Assembly (NCBI RefSeq): GCF_003208215.1
Contig: NZ_QKLW01000007.1
Span: 124,001-188,000, forward strand
Reading direction: 5' to 3'
DNA from: Marinomonas alcarazii
Lineage (GTDB): Bacteria > Pseudomonadota > Gammaproteobacteria > Pseudomonadales > Marinomonadaceae
Length of the DNA: 64,000 nt
Under the pieces are notes generated by a model that ran no database searches, was not told the DNA's origin, and worked only from the letters and a program-made list of their open reading frames with translations. The translations under genes and the position numbers were made by a program. This document shows, piece after piece, positions 55,535 to 63,550 of the stretch (its first letter is position 1; each line of letters begins with the position of its first letter).

Positions 55535-56371
55535 TCACAAAGCAGAAATCGAACGCCGATACTGATCTGGCGTTGCCGCGACGCGCTGTTTAAACACGCG
55601 CTGAAAATGTGCTTGATCGCTAAAGCCAATCGTCTGAGCGACGTCCGCAATCGCTTGACCCTGCTTCAACGCTTGCTGACCCAATTGAATGCGACGATTT
55701 AAACGATAAGCGTGTGGCGTCATATTAAAATGACGCTTAAACGCACGAACTAAATAACCCGTACTGAAACCAAATTCAGCACTAATTTGCTCGATCGAAG
55801 TATCGTGCAAACAGTATTGATTCAAATAATCCGCCACTTGATATAAGTTATTTGCAGGCAAAGCAGTGGAAGATGGGATGCTATTCGCATCCAACTCAGT
55901 GAACAAGTCTACCAGCATCGCTTCCAGCCTTTGATTTTTATCTAAAGGCGAAAGGTTTGCAGTCATTAGAGATTCACATACTTCCACAAACGCCTGATAC
56001 GTCTGAGCTGACAATAAAGTATCACTCAAAGTATCTTGCCAAGTTTGCGCTTCTCTAATGCCATGAGCAAACAATAAAGACGCTAGCCAGTCTTTGTCTA
56101 GATGCATCATGTAGTAAGCCCAAGGAGAATCTTGACGAGGATTACAGGCATGAACCACATCAGGGTTCATTATCACTAAAGCCCCCCGCTCAACCGCGTG
56201 TAAACGATCCGCACAGAGAAATTCACTTTGACCTTGCAGAATAGCACCAATGGACCATTCTTGATGAGAATGTGGTGCGTAGGTAACATTTCTTCCGTCC
56301 AACACTTGGCGAAGCTCCACATAAGGCAAGCTCGGATCGCGCCAGAAAATCGGATGGGTAGAAGGTGTCAT
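55535..56371 (-). CDS. AraC-family regulator with cupin sensor domain
   Basis: A 278-residue regulator with an N-terminal arabinose-binding-like cupin (about 10-110, HSHQEWSIGAILQG, ADRLHAVERGALVIMNP) and the AraC DNA-binding domain (about 180-275, TSIEQISAEFGFSTGYLVRAFK, IGFSDQAHFQRVFK). Such AysR-like members often control a LysE exporter next to them; the adjacent convergent LysE gene makes this plausible here. Confidence 0.9.
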   Translation of the reverse strand: MTPSTHPIFWRDPSLPYVELRQVLDGRNVTYAPHSHQEWSIGAILQGQSEFLCADRLHAVERGALVIMNPDVVHACNPRQDSPWAYYMMHLDKDWLASLLFAHGIREAQTWQDTLSDTLLSAQTYQAFVEVCESLMTANLSPLDKNQRLEAMLVDLFTELDANSIPSSTALPANNLYQVADYLNQYCLHDTSIEQISAEFGFSTGYLVRAFKRHFNMTPHAYRLNRRIQLGQQALKQGQAIADVAQTIGFSDQAHFQRVFKQRVAATPDQYRRSISAL

Positions 56372-56404
56372 CTTGTCGTCCTATCAAGCTGTTTAGGTCA
56401 TACT

Positions 56405-57211
56405 TTACGGTAAGCAGCTGAAACGGAACGTGTCATCTAGCGCTTTCGGTAGCACCAAGGTGCTAAATTGTAAGCGTTTAGATTGCTTACATACGCTATT
56501 TCGCTCTGATTCATCGTCCACATAAATACGGCGATATTCCGTATTCAACACAGGCTTACCGGCTTTTATAAAGCTGGAGTAAGAGCGACATTCGGAGTAT
56601 TCAAAACATTGCTCTGTAATGGCAAAGTCAAAATCGCTGCTCAGTGCCCGCGCCTGATCAGGGTCGTTTTTCAAACCAATTGCCAAACCTCGACTGTGCG
56701 CCTCTGCCGCTAAAAAGCGATTATAATCTAACTGATCATTGGCTCGAAACGAAAACCCCGTATTCGTTCGATAGCTGTCTAGGTTATCTGGCTCAACACC
56801 GTCACACCCTTTTGAGACGGCTAGATCAAGACGACGAGTCATGACCTCTCGCACGTCGCTAGAGCGAATCTCTAACCAACGCTCGTTGTCCCAACCACTC
56901 AGGGTTTTGCCTAAATCTTTGGTGGCAAAATCGACCGCGTCTGGACGCCAATCCTCGTAAGAACCTGCGGAGAAATAACAAATAACTTTTTTGCCGGATG
57001 CTTGCAGACGCTGAATCAGTTCAACAGAGGAATCAAATAAATCAATGTCATATAAATCCACGTCATAACCTTCGTTAACGACGCCGTCGAGCTGCCATTG
57101 CCAGGTCACGGAAACCGGTGGACGATACCAATTATCCGCCGCATAAACAGAAGGAACGACAGCCGAAAGAAAAAGGCAAAAAGCAGAGACTGGAAAAAGT
57201 AGCGCGCGCAT
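56405..57211 (-). CDS. GH114-like endo-alpha-1,4-polygalactosaminidase family protein
   Basis: A 268-residue secreted protein with a signal peptide (about 1-24, SVYAAD). The fold matches the TM1410/GH114 TIM barrel: YDIDLFDSS, KKVICYFSAGSYEDWRPD, GCDGVEPDNLDSY (catalytic acids) and FAITEQCFEYSEC. Family members cleave alpha-1,4-galactosaminan or similar exopolysaccharides. The longer frame starts at 57223, but GGAG (57218-57221) six bases before the ATG at 57211 marks that as start. Confidence 0.87.
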   Translation of the reverse strand: MRALLFPVSAFCLFLSAVVPSVYAADNWYRPPVSVTWQWQLDGVVNEGYDVDLYDIDLFDSSVELIQRLQASGKKVICYFSAGSYEDWRPDAVDFATKDLGKTLSGWDNERWLEIRSSDVREVMTRRLDLAVSKGCDGVEPDNLDSYRTNTGFSFRANDQLDYNRFLAAEAHSRGLAIGLKNDPDQARALSSDFDFAITEQCFEYSECRSYSSFIKAGKPVLNTEYRRIYVDDESERNSVCKQSKRLQFSTLVLPKALDDTFRFSCLP

Positions 57212-57353
57212 AGTGAACTCCATATGCTCAAAAGGCTAGAAAGGCTAAAAAGCCCACGACAGGTCCTGCCGTAATCTATCACTCTACTCTGTTATGCCAA
57301 TAAAAGCTTACAATCTAAAAAATCATTCTCCCTCAATCGATAGTTTAAAACAC

Positions 57354-57989
57354 CTAATCAATCAACTGCTTAGCTAAAGCGTATTTTATTAAACCTGCCG
57401 AGGTATGAATGTCCAACTTGTTTTTTACATTTTGACGATGGGTTTCAACGGTTCTAACACTGATATCTAAAGAGTGAGCAATTTCTTTATTAGATAAACC
57501 TGCCGCTAGCGCTTTTAATACTGCGGTTTCACGCTTGGTTAAATCTTCATTTTCTTTTGGAGAAGGAGACGTAGGCGAAAATAAAGAGTCTGACGCACCA
57601 GAACTAAAATACGTACCGCTTTGGCATACTGTATTAATCGCTTGTACCAACTCTTCTGACGATACATCTTTCAATACATAACCATTCGCGCCAGACTGAA
57701 TAAGGGACAAAATATATTCCTTGTCATTATGCATACTGAGCATCAGGATTTTGACATCAGGCTGCTCCGCCTTGAAACGCTTAGTCGCCTCTAATCCGTT
57801 TAATATCGGCATTGATACATCCATGAGAACCAAGTCAGGCAGAGTTTCTTTGGCTCGTTCTAAGGCGTCCAAGCCGTTGGATGCGGTGGCAATAATGTCG
57901 ATATTACCTTCCAGCTCCAAGCGCGCTTGCAGGCCATCCAATACCAGCATGTGATCATCCACTAAGAGAACACGAATTTTTTTGGTCAT
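57354..57989 (-). CDS. NarL/LuxR-family response regulator
   Basis: A 211-residue regulator with receiver domain (phospho-acceptor Asp57 in LVLMDVSMP) and a C-terminal LuxR helix-turn-helix (about 148-205, TKRETAVLKALAAGLSNKEIA, SLDISVRTVETHRQNVKNKL). It follows the sensor kinase gene by 23 bases. The pair is next to a TRAP operon on the same strand and probably controls it. Confidence 0.94.
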   Translation of the reverse strand: MTKKIRVLLVDDHMLVLDGLQARLELEGNIDIIATASNGLDALERAKETLPDLVLMDVSMPILNGLEATKRFKAEQPDVKILMLSMHNDKEYILSLIQSGANGYVLKDVSSEELVQAINTVCQSGTYFSSGASDSLFSPTSPSPKENEDLTKRETAVLKALAAGLSNKEIAHSLDISVRTVETHRQNVKNKLDIHTSAGLIKYALAKQLID

Positions 57990-58012
57990 TGTTTTAACTC
58001 TTCACTTACTGG

Positions 58013-59368
58013 TTAAAGACGTTGTTCAAGGGGCAATAGCGCTCGCACCGTCGTGCCTTTATCACGTTGCGACTCCAATATAAAATCACCACCAATCAAT
58101 TCGATTCGCTCACGCATATTGATCAAACCAATACCTGAAGACAGGCCTGATTTTTTCGAGATGCCTTTGCCGTCATCCAAACACTCAAACACTACATGTC
58201 TATATGACTGCAAGACTTGTAGCGAGATATTGCTCGCGTGAGCGTGCTTTTCAATATTTGTTAACGACTCTTGAGTAAGGCGATAAATTGTAATTTCGAT
58301 CTCATCAGGTAACTTAGCTGCCACGTCAAAACGATACACCACCTGGATGCCTGTTCGCTCCATAAACTGGTCGATCAAGGCTTGTAAAGCTGTGTCTAAA
58401 CCTAAATCGTCTAATAAAGTAGGTCTTAAATTATGAGAAATCTGCCGTACTTCATTGATGGTTTGATTAATTAAATCTTCGGCTTTTTCTAACTCCTGAT
58501 GAATCACCTCTTGTTCGTATCCGCGATCTAGCTTGTTTTCCGCTAATTCAATCCGAAACTTACAACTCACCAATAATTGATTAATGCCATCATGAAGCTC
58601 ACGAGAAAAGCCCCGTCTTTCACTCACTTGCAAGCGCATAAAACGTTGCGCCAGTTCCTTTAGCCTTGAGTCCGCCAATTTATGTTCATGGAGATTAATC
58701 GCCAAACCTAACAAGATAACCAGAACCACAGTCACCACAACCACTTCAATGACGGTAAAAAAGCTGCGCTGTATATTCTCATTCATCGTTGCTTTGGTTT
58801 TCGCTAATTCAGCGTAGACGTCATCTAGATACAACCCTGTCCCCATCATCCAATCCCATCTGTCGATGGCAAGCACATAACCCAACTTATCTTCTTGCTT
58901 CATCAGTGGCGGCTTCTCCCAAATATATCTGTGATAACCTCCACCTGCTTGAGCGGCACGGATTAAACCTTGAATGAGGAAGTTTCCTGAACGGTCCTGA
59001 AAATCCCATAAGTTTTTACCGACAAAATCTGGCTGCGTTGGATGAACTAAATTCACCCCAGACATTTCATAAGCGAAAAAATACCCATCATCCTCATAAC
59101 TTAATCCCGCTAAAATCTTCTTCACCCGATCCTGCGCTTCCGCATCGTCTAATTCGGTATTTTCCAATATGGGGCGAATCGCAGACATGGCAATATTAAC
59201 GTGGTTTTTTAACGCCTGTTTCTTGGCATTAACCAAGTTAAATTCATAAATAGATAATTCTTGTGAGGCTAAATCACGGGCAGACTGAAAGCCCAGATAA
59301 GTAATAATAGCGGTCGCCACAATCAGTGGCGCGACAGCAAGAAGAATAACTTTACTTTTTAATCCCAC
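58013..59368 (-). CDS. Sensor histidine kinase with Cache domain
   Basis: A 451-residue membrane kinase: TM1 (about 7-27), a periplasmic single Cache domain (about 30-195, YEDDGYFFAYEMSGVNLVHP, GYVLAIDRWDWMMGTGLYLDDV), TM2 (about 203-223), HisKA_3 with His259 in SRELHDGINQ and a HATPase domain (NIEKHAHAS, GIGLINMRERIELIGG). The start is GTG, with AAGG just upstream. Cache sensors of this type often bind small carboxylates, which fits its place next to a TRAP transporter. Confidence 0.93.
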   Translation of the reverse strand: MGLKSKVILLAVAPLIVATAIITYLGFQSARDLASQELSIYEFNLVNAKKQALKNHVNIAMSAIRPILENTELDDAEAQDRVKKILAGLSYEDDGYFFAYEMSGVNLVHPTQPDFVGKNLWDFQDRSGNFLIQGLIRAAQAGGGYHRYIWEKPPLMKQEDKLGYVLAIDRWDWMMGTGLYLDDVYAELAKTKATMNENIQRSFFTVIEVVVVTVVLVILLGLAINLHEHKLADSRLKELAQRFMRLQVSERRGFSRELHDGINQLLVSCKFRIELAENKLDRGYEQEVIHQELEKAEDLINQTINEVRQISHNLRPTLLDDLGLDTALQALIDQFMERTGIQVVYRFDVAAKLPDEIEITIYRLTQESLTNIEKHAHASNISLQVLQSYRHVVFECLDDGKGISKKSGLSSGIGLINMRERIELIGGDFILESQRDKGTTVRALLPLEQRL

Positions 59369-59438
59369 GGAAAAAGACCTTTTTTATTATTTTAGGCTTT
59401 CAATATTCAGTGATATGCAGAAAACACTATCAACAAAA

Positions 59439-59464
59439 AAGCGGGTAAAGACCCGCTTCCTTGC
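59439..59464 (-). terminator. Terminator of the second TRAP operon
   Basis: AAGCGGGT (59439-59446) pairs with ACCCGCTT (59451-59458) around AAAG. On the minus strand the stem is followed by TTTTTTG, an adequate U-tract. It lies just past the dctM stop, before the histidine kinase gene. Confidence 0.85.
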
Positions 59465-59487
59465 TCTATATTTTATCCCGTTTTAAA

Positions 59488-60777
59488 TCAATCCATGCCA
59501 TATAGCTCTGGAAAAATCATAATACTGACCAGAACCAAGACCTGAATCAATATAAATGGCATGACGCCTTTATAAATATCCGTTGTTTTAATCGAACTAG
59601 GAGCAACACCTTTTAAATAGAATAGACTAAAACCAAAGGGTGGCGTTAAGAAAGATGTCTGTAGATTCATTGCAATCAAGATTGCGAACCACACCATATT
59701 GATTCCCAACGCTTCGGCAACAGGCGCTAAAATTGGCACGATAATAAAGGCAATTTCAACGAAGTCGATAAAGAAGCCCAAGATCAAAATGGCAATCATG
59801 GCTAGGATAATGAAGCCCCATTTTTCACCTGGAAGATTCAATAGCACTTCTTCAACAATATAATCACCGCCGGTATAACTGAACGCCATAGAGAAAGCCG
59901 TAGCCCCCATCAGAATAGCAAACACCATGGCAGTTACTTTCACCGTTTCCAAGCCACTGTCATACAACATTTTCCAGCTAAATTGACGGTAAATAAGTGC
60001 CAATATAATTGCACCTACACCACCTAACGCTGAAGATTCAGTCGGTGTCGCAATACCAGTAAAAATAGAACCCAGTACGATCAACACTAATGCCAACGGC
60101 GGAATAATCGCTTTTAGTGCACTGCGAATTTGCTGTGCGCGAGTTTCATCATCCAAATCCTGTGGCATTGCTGGAGCAAGCTCAGGTTTTAAGAAAGTAA
60201 GAATCAAGATGTAAACAATATAACAAGCGATGAGAATCATGCCAGGGAACAAAGCCGCTTGGAAAAGATCGCCTACAGGAATGCCTAAAACATCCCCTAA
60301 GATGATCAAAATTATCGATGGTGGAATAATTTGACCCAAGGTACCAGACGCGCAAATCGTGCCACAAGCTAAAGACTTACTGTAGTTATACTTCAGCATA
60401 ACTGGCAAAGAGATTAGACCCATGGCCACGACACTCGCGCCAACCACGCCAGTCGATGCGGCTAAGAGCGCCCCCACTAAAATAGTCGAAATCGCTAAAC
60501 CGCCACGAACACCACCAAACAGTTTGCCCATGGCCTCTAATAACTGCTCTGCTAGCCTCGTTTTTTGTAACACAATGCCCATGAATACAAACAATGGCAC
60601 AGCCATCATCACCGTATTTTCCATGTAGCTTTGAATGCGGAACGGCATGAAAGCAAACATATCAAAACCTTCGGCAAATACGCCAAAGATCAAAGCAATG
60701 CCACCAAAGGTAAAGGCAACAGGGAACCCCAGTAAAAGCATCACTAGGGCAACGAAAAACATGATTATTCCAATCAT
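59488..60777 (-). CDS. TRAP transporter large membrane subunit, DctM family
   Basis: A 429-residue transport subunit with about twelve membrane segments and DctM signatures: VPLFVFMGIVLQKTRLAEQL, ASGTLGQIIPPSIILIILGD and LTPPFGFSLFYLKGVAP. The last motif is typical of the mannitol/chloroaromatic/2-oxoacid branch of TRAP systems. It follows dctQ by 33 bases and ends the operon. Confidence 0.93.
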   Translation of the reverse strand: MIGIIMFFVALVMLLLGFPVAFTFGGIALIFGVFAEGFDMFAFMPFRIQSYMENTVMMAVPLFVFMGIVLQKTRLAEQLLEAMGKLFGGVRGGLAISTILVGALLAASTGVVGASVVAMGLISLPVMLKYNYSKSLACGTICASGTLGQIIPPSIILIILGDVLGIPVGDLFQAALFPGMILIACYIVYILILTFLKPELAPAMPQDLDDETRAQQIRSALKAIIPPLALVLIVLGSIFTGIATPTESSALGGVGAIILALIYRQFSWKMLYDSGLETVKVTAMVFAILMGATAFSMAFSYTGGDYIVEEVLLNLPGEKWGFIILAMIAILILGFFIDFVEIAFIIVPILAPVAEALGINMVWFAILIAMNLQTSFLTPPFGFSLFYLKGVAPSSIKTTDIYKGVMPFILIQVLVLVSIMIFPELYGMD

Positions 60778-60810
60778 AAATAACCTACAAGCTTAAAAGG
60801 GAGACAAAGA

Positions 60811-61350
60811 TCAATGTTGAATGGGTGGATGCGAGAAGCCTTCTTCGCTAACGCCTCGCAGCACATTAATGCAACGAATAAGCATTCCTAACCCACTGAT
60901 CGTCATAGAGAAAAAAGCAAAAGGAATAACCGCTTTAATAATCCAACGGTAAGGCAGGCCACCTGGGTCACCACTGGTTTCGCCCAAAGCATACGCTTCA
61001 TGAGCAAAGCCGACACCGTAATATCCCACTAATAAAGTAAAAGGAATTAAGAAAAACACACAGCCAAACAGATCTACCCAAGCTTTGCCTCGAATAGACA
61101 AATTCTCATAGATCAAATCCACACGAACATGGCCACCGTGCTGAATGCCATAAGGAATACCTAACAAAAAGATCGCAGCGTATAAGTGCCACTCCAACTC
61201 CTGCATCGCAATCGACACATCATTGAAGGCATAGCGCATCAACACATCGTAGAAAACGTTAAACAGTAAGACGATGAACAACACCGTCGAAAGCACACCA
61301 AGGAAATTAGAAAAACGAGTGATGCCTCGTTCTAGGGTGATTAACAACAT
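60811..61350 (-). CDS. TRAP transporter small membrane subunit, DctQ family
   Basis: A 179-residue four-segment membrane protein with VLMRYAFNDVSIAMQELEWHLYAAIFLLG (a QELEWH form) typical of the DctQ subunits paired with TakP-like binding proteins. The gene is 33 bases before dctM and 57 bases after dctP, from which a hairpin separates it. Confidence 0.91.
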   Translation of the reverse strand: MLLITLERGITRFSNFLGVLSTVLFIVLLFNVFYDVLMRYAFNDVSIAMQELEWHLYAAIFLLGIPYGIQHGGHVRVDLIYENLSIRGKAWVDLFGCVFFLIPFTLLVGYYGVGFAHEAYALGETSGDPGGLPYRWIIKAVIPFAFFSMTISGLGMLIRCINVLRGVSEEGFSHPPIQH

Positions 61351-61367
61351 GACAAACTCCTAGAAAA

Positions 61368-61400
61368 AAGCATAACGAGTAATGCTTACTCGTTATGCTT
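61368..61400 (-). terminator. Attenuator between dctP and dctQ of the second TRAP operon
   Basis: A 15-bp perfect stem (61368-61382 with 61386-61400) with a three-base loop and, on the minus strand, a T-rich tail (TTTTTTC). It lies directly after the dctP stop and inside the operon, so it should end most transcripts after dctP and lower DctQM. Confidence 0.82.
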
Positions 61401-61407
61401 GGAGGTT

Positions 61408-62493
61408 TTATTCCGCTAGACTATCAACACTGTCTAAGTAAGCTCGGTCAGAAATATTGGTCCAGACGCGTACTTTTTTCAGGTAGTTAGCTTGAGAGTC
61501 CAAGATCTCTTTTGCCAAAGGATCTTCAGCTGCTTTCTCATCAAGAAGCTCTTGGTTCGCTTTTTTCATCGCTAACAACACATCTTTAGGGAACGTTTTG
61601 ACCTGAACATTCGGATATTCTGTCTTCATGGTCGCCCAGTTTTCAGCACTCTCATGATAAGACTGAATGTACATGTCGTAAGACGCTAGCTTCATAGAAG
61701 TGCGAAGAATTTCGCGAAGGTCATCTGGAAGTTTTTTCCATGTGCGTTCATTCACAAGGAACTGCAGCTCTGTCGCTGGCTCATGCCAACCAGTGTAGTA
61801 ATAAGGCGCAATTTTATGGAAGCCCATACGCAAATCTAGAGATGGCCCTACCCACTCAAGTGCATCAATCGTTCTGCGCTCAAGAGCAGTATAAAGTTCA
61901 CCAGAAGCGATATTGGTTGGCTTAGCGCCCAATTTTGCTAGAACTTCACCTGCAAACCCTGGAATACGCATTTTCAGACCCTGTAGGTCTTCAAGTGAAT
62001 TGATTTCTTTCTGGAACCAGCCACCCATTTGGTTACCAGTATTACCACCTGGGAACGACAATAAGCCAAACGGTTGATACACTTTCTGCATCAACTCCAT
62101 ACCACCGCCGTAATAAAACCAGCCGTATTGCTCAGGCGTAATCATGCCAAATGGCATAGTGGTAAAGTACAGAGTATTTGGCACCTTGCCTTTCCAGTAG
62201 TAAGACGCAGAGTGCCCCATGTCGTACTGACCAGAACGCACCATATCAAACACACCTAAAGGCGCTTTGTGTTTATTGGCAGAGTCGATAGTGATTTTTA
62301 AACGTCCGTTGGACATTTCATCGGCAATACGGGCCATATTTCGTGGCGCATCACCAAAGATAGGAAAATTAGACGCCCATGTTTCAGCCATCTTCAATTT
62401 ATAGACTTTTTCCGCCGCAATAGCAGGTAGAGAAAAAGCACATAGAGCCACCGCGGTTGCAGCAACAAGAGTTGTGAGTTTTAAGGATTTCAT
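61408..62493 (-). CDS. TRAP transporter binding protein, TakP-like
   Basis: A 361-residue periplasmic protein; the signal peptide (MKSLKLTTLVAATAVALCAF to about residue 26) precedes KLKMAETWASNFPIFGDA. GLKMRIPGFAGEVLAKLG holds the substrate arginine, and ALEWVGPSLDLRMGFHKIAPYYYTGWHEP is a TakP hallmark. TakP of Rhodobacter binds 2-oxoacids with a metal ion, so 2-oxoacids or lactate are probable substrates. The frame opens at 62601, but AGGATG lies before the ATG at 62493, where the signal peptide starts. The neighbouring Cache kinase pair may regulate it. Confidence 0.91.
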   Translation of the reverse strand: MKSLKLTTLVAATAVALCAFSLPAIAAEKVYKLKMAETWASNFPIFGDAPRNMARIADEMSNGRLKITIDSANKHKAPLGVFDMVRSGQYDMGHSASYYWKGKVPNTLYFTTMPFGMITPEQYGWFYYGGGMELMQKVYQPFGLLSFPGGNTGNQMGGWFQKEINSLEDLQGLKMRIPGFAGEVLAKLGAKPTNIASGELYTALERRTIDALEWVGPSLDLRMGFHKIAPYYYTGWHEPATELQFLVNERTWKKLPDDLREILRTSMKLASYDMYIQSYHESAENWATMKTEYPNVQVKTFPKDVLLAMKKANQELLDEKAAEDPLAKEILDSQANYLKKVRVWTNISDRAYLDSVDSLAE

Positions 62494-62575
62494 TGTTTTT
62501 ATCATCCTGTGAGTCTTATTTTTATGATTTAAGATCGAGCAGAATGAATAATGGCGTGTATAGAAAGTGCAAACA

Positions 62576-62640
62576 ATTCGTACGAATACCGAGTGCAGCA
62601 TCGGAAACTACGTATACGACTAAGTATTTCTACGTAGAAA
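62576..62640. promoter_or_regulatory. Two perfect palindromes upstream of the second TRAP operon
   Basis: ATTCGTACGAAT (62576-62587) and TTTCTACGTAGAAA (62627-62640) are perfect 12- and 14-base palindromes with centres about 52 bases apart, in the 175-base gap before dctP. A partial copy of the TACGTA core occurs at about 62609. They are candidate sites for the adjacent NarL-type regulator. Confidence 0.5.
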
Positions 62641-62668
62641 CAAGCCGCAAAGTGATCTATCAAAAACG

Positions 62669-63349
62669 TCAGTGATCTGCCATTAACTCTATAATATAAG
62701 GCTCTATTGTCTCGGCAAAAATTTGATACTGGCTGGCATTCGGATGCAAAAAATCATTCATAACATCACTTGTTAATAGACCATCGCTGTCTAGAAATAC
62801 CCGATTAATGTCCGCAAAGAATATTTTTTCATTATCAGCATACGTACTAATAATTTGATTTACCTTGTCGTTCAACACACGTAATTTTTGTGTTGGCTTG
62901 GCGCTACGAGGAAAAATAGCTAAGAGCAAAATTTTAGTCTGTGGCAACTTCTCCATTAATAAAGACAAAATCTGTTTAATACCTAAAGCTGTATCTTCTG
63001 GCTTGTCCAAGCGATGTCCTGAGTTATTTGTTCCAATCAGTAAAACCAATAACTTAGGCTGGATATTATCTACTTCACCATGAGCCAAACGCCACAAAAC
63101 ATTCTCTGTTTTGTCACCATTAAAACCAAGATTTAACGCACGCCTTGGGCCATAAAAGACATCCCACACTTCAGCACCTTCTTTTTCCCATGCTTGAGTA
63201 ATGGAATCCCCCAGGAACACTAAATCCACTTGTCCCATTGTTTCTTTTAATGCAAGTTTTTCCTCGTGTCTAGGCAGCCACCAAACCGTGTCCTGCTCAA
63301 TTGAACGGATCGACAAAGGAGTATGTGAGTTAACCGAGCTTGATGACAT
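62669..63349 (-). CDS. SGNH/GDSL hydrolase, PAF-acetylhydrolase-like
   Basis: A 226-residue SGNH-fold esterase with block I FLGDSIT (Ser49), block II NLGFNGDKTENV (Gly), block III GTNNSG (Asn108) and block V DFLHPNA (Asp199, His202), so the catalytic set is complete. The sequence is like the platelet-activating-factor acetylhydrolase beta/gamma subgroup, often sugar esterases in bacteria. No signal peptide is visible. It starts 15 or so bases from the noncoding repeat region's side gap and is the last gene in the window. Confidence 0.9.
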   Translation of the reverse strand: MSSSSVNSHTPLSIRSIEQDTVWWLPRHEEKLALKETMGQVDLVFLGDSITQAWEKEGAEVWDVFYGPRRALNLGFNGDKTENVLWRLAHGEVDNIQPKLLVLLIGTNNSGHRLDKPEDTALGIKQILSLLMEKLPQTKILLLAIFPRSAKPTQKLRVLNDKVNQIISTYADNEKIFFADINRVFLDSDGLLTSDVMNDFLHPNASQYQIFAETIEPYIIELMADH

Positions 63350-63550
63350 AAAAAAGATTACTTGTTAAATGGAATTACAAAGACTAACTGATCGAAGTGA
63401 ATCTTTATAGATTCCTCTACATCTAACCGAACTATTTGTGAATAAAATAATGCCTTATCCCCAGACTACATTGAATACATGTTGTCACTCAACATTAACA
63501 AAGCATCACAGATCACAACACACGTCAGAGTAATGTGAGGAGGATTTATT
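63350..63550. other. Gap between the SGNH gene and the repeat array
   Basis: An AT-rich noncoding stretch of about 200 bases. AGGAGG at 63538-63543, a perfect ribosome-binding sequence, stands just before the first repeat but has no ATG, GTG or TTG at a proper distance; the frame continues from ATT. No other element is seen. Confidence 0.45.

Noticed and set aside
62494..62601. 36-residue N-terminal extension of the TakP-like protein
   Set aside because: The extension precedes the signal peptide and is rich in His, Cys and Phe; the ribosome site and the signal peptide both fit the ATG at 62493.
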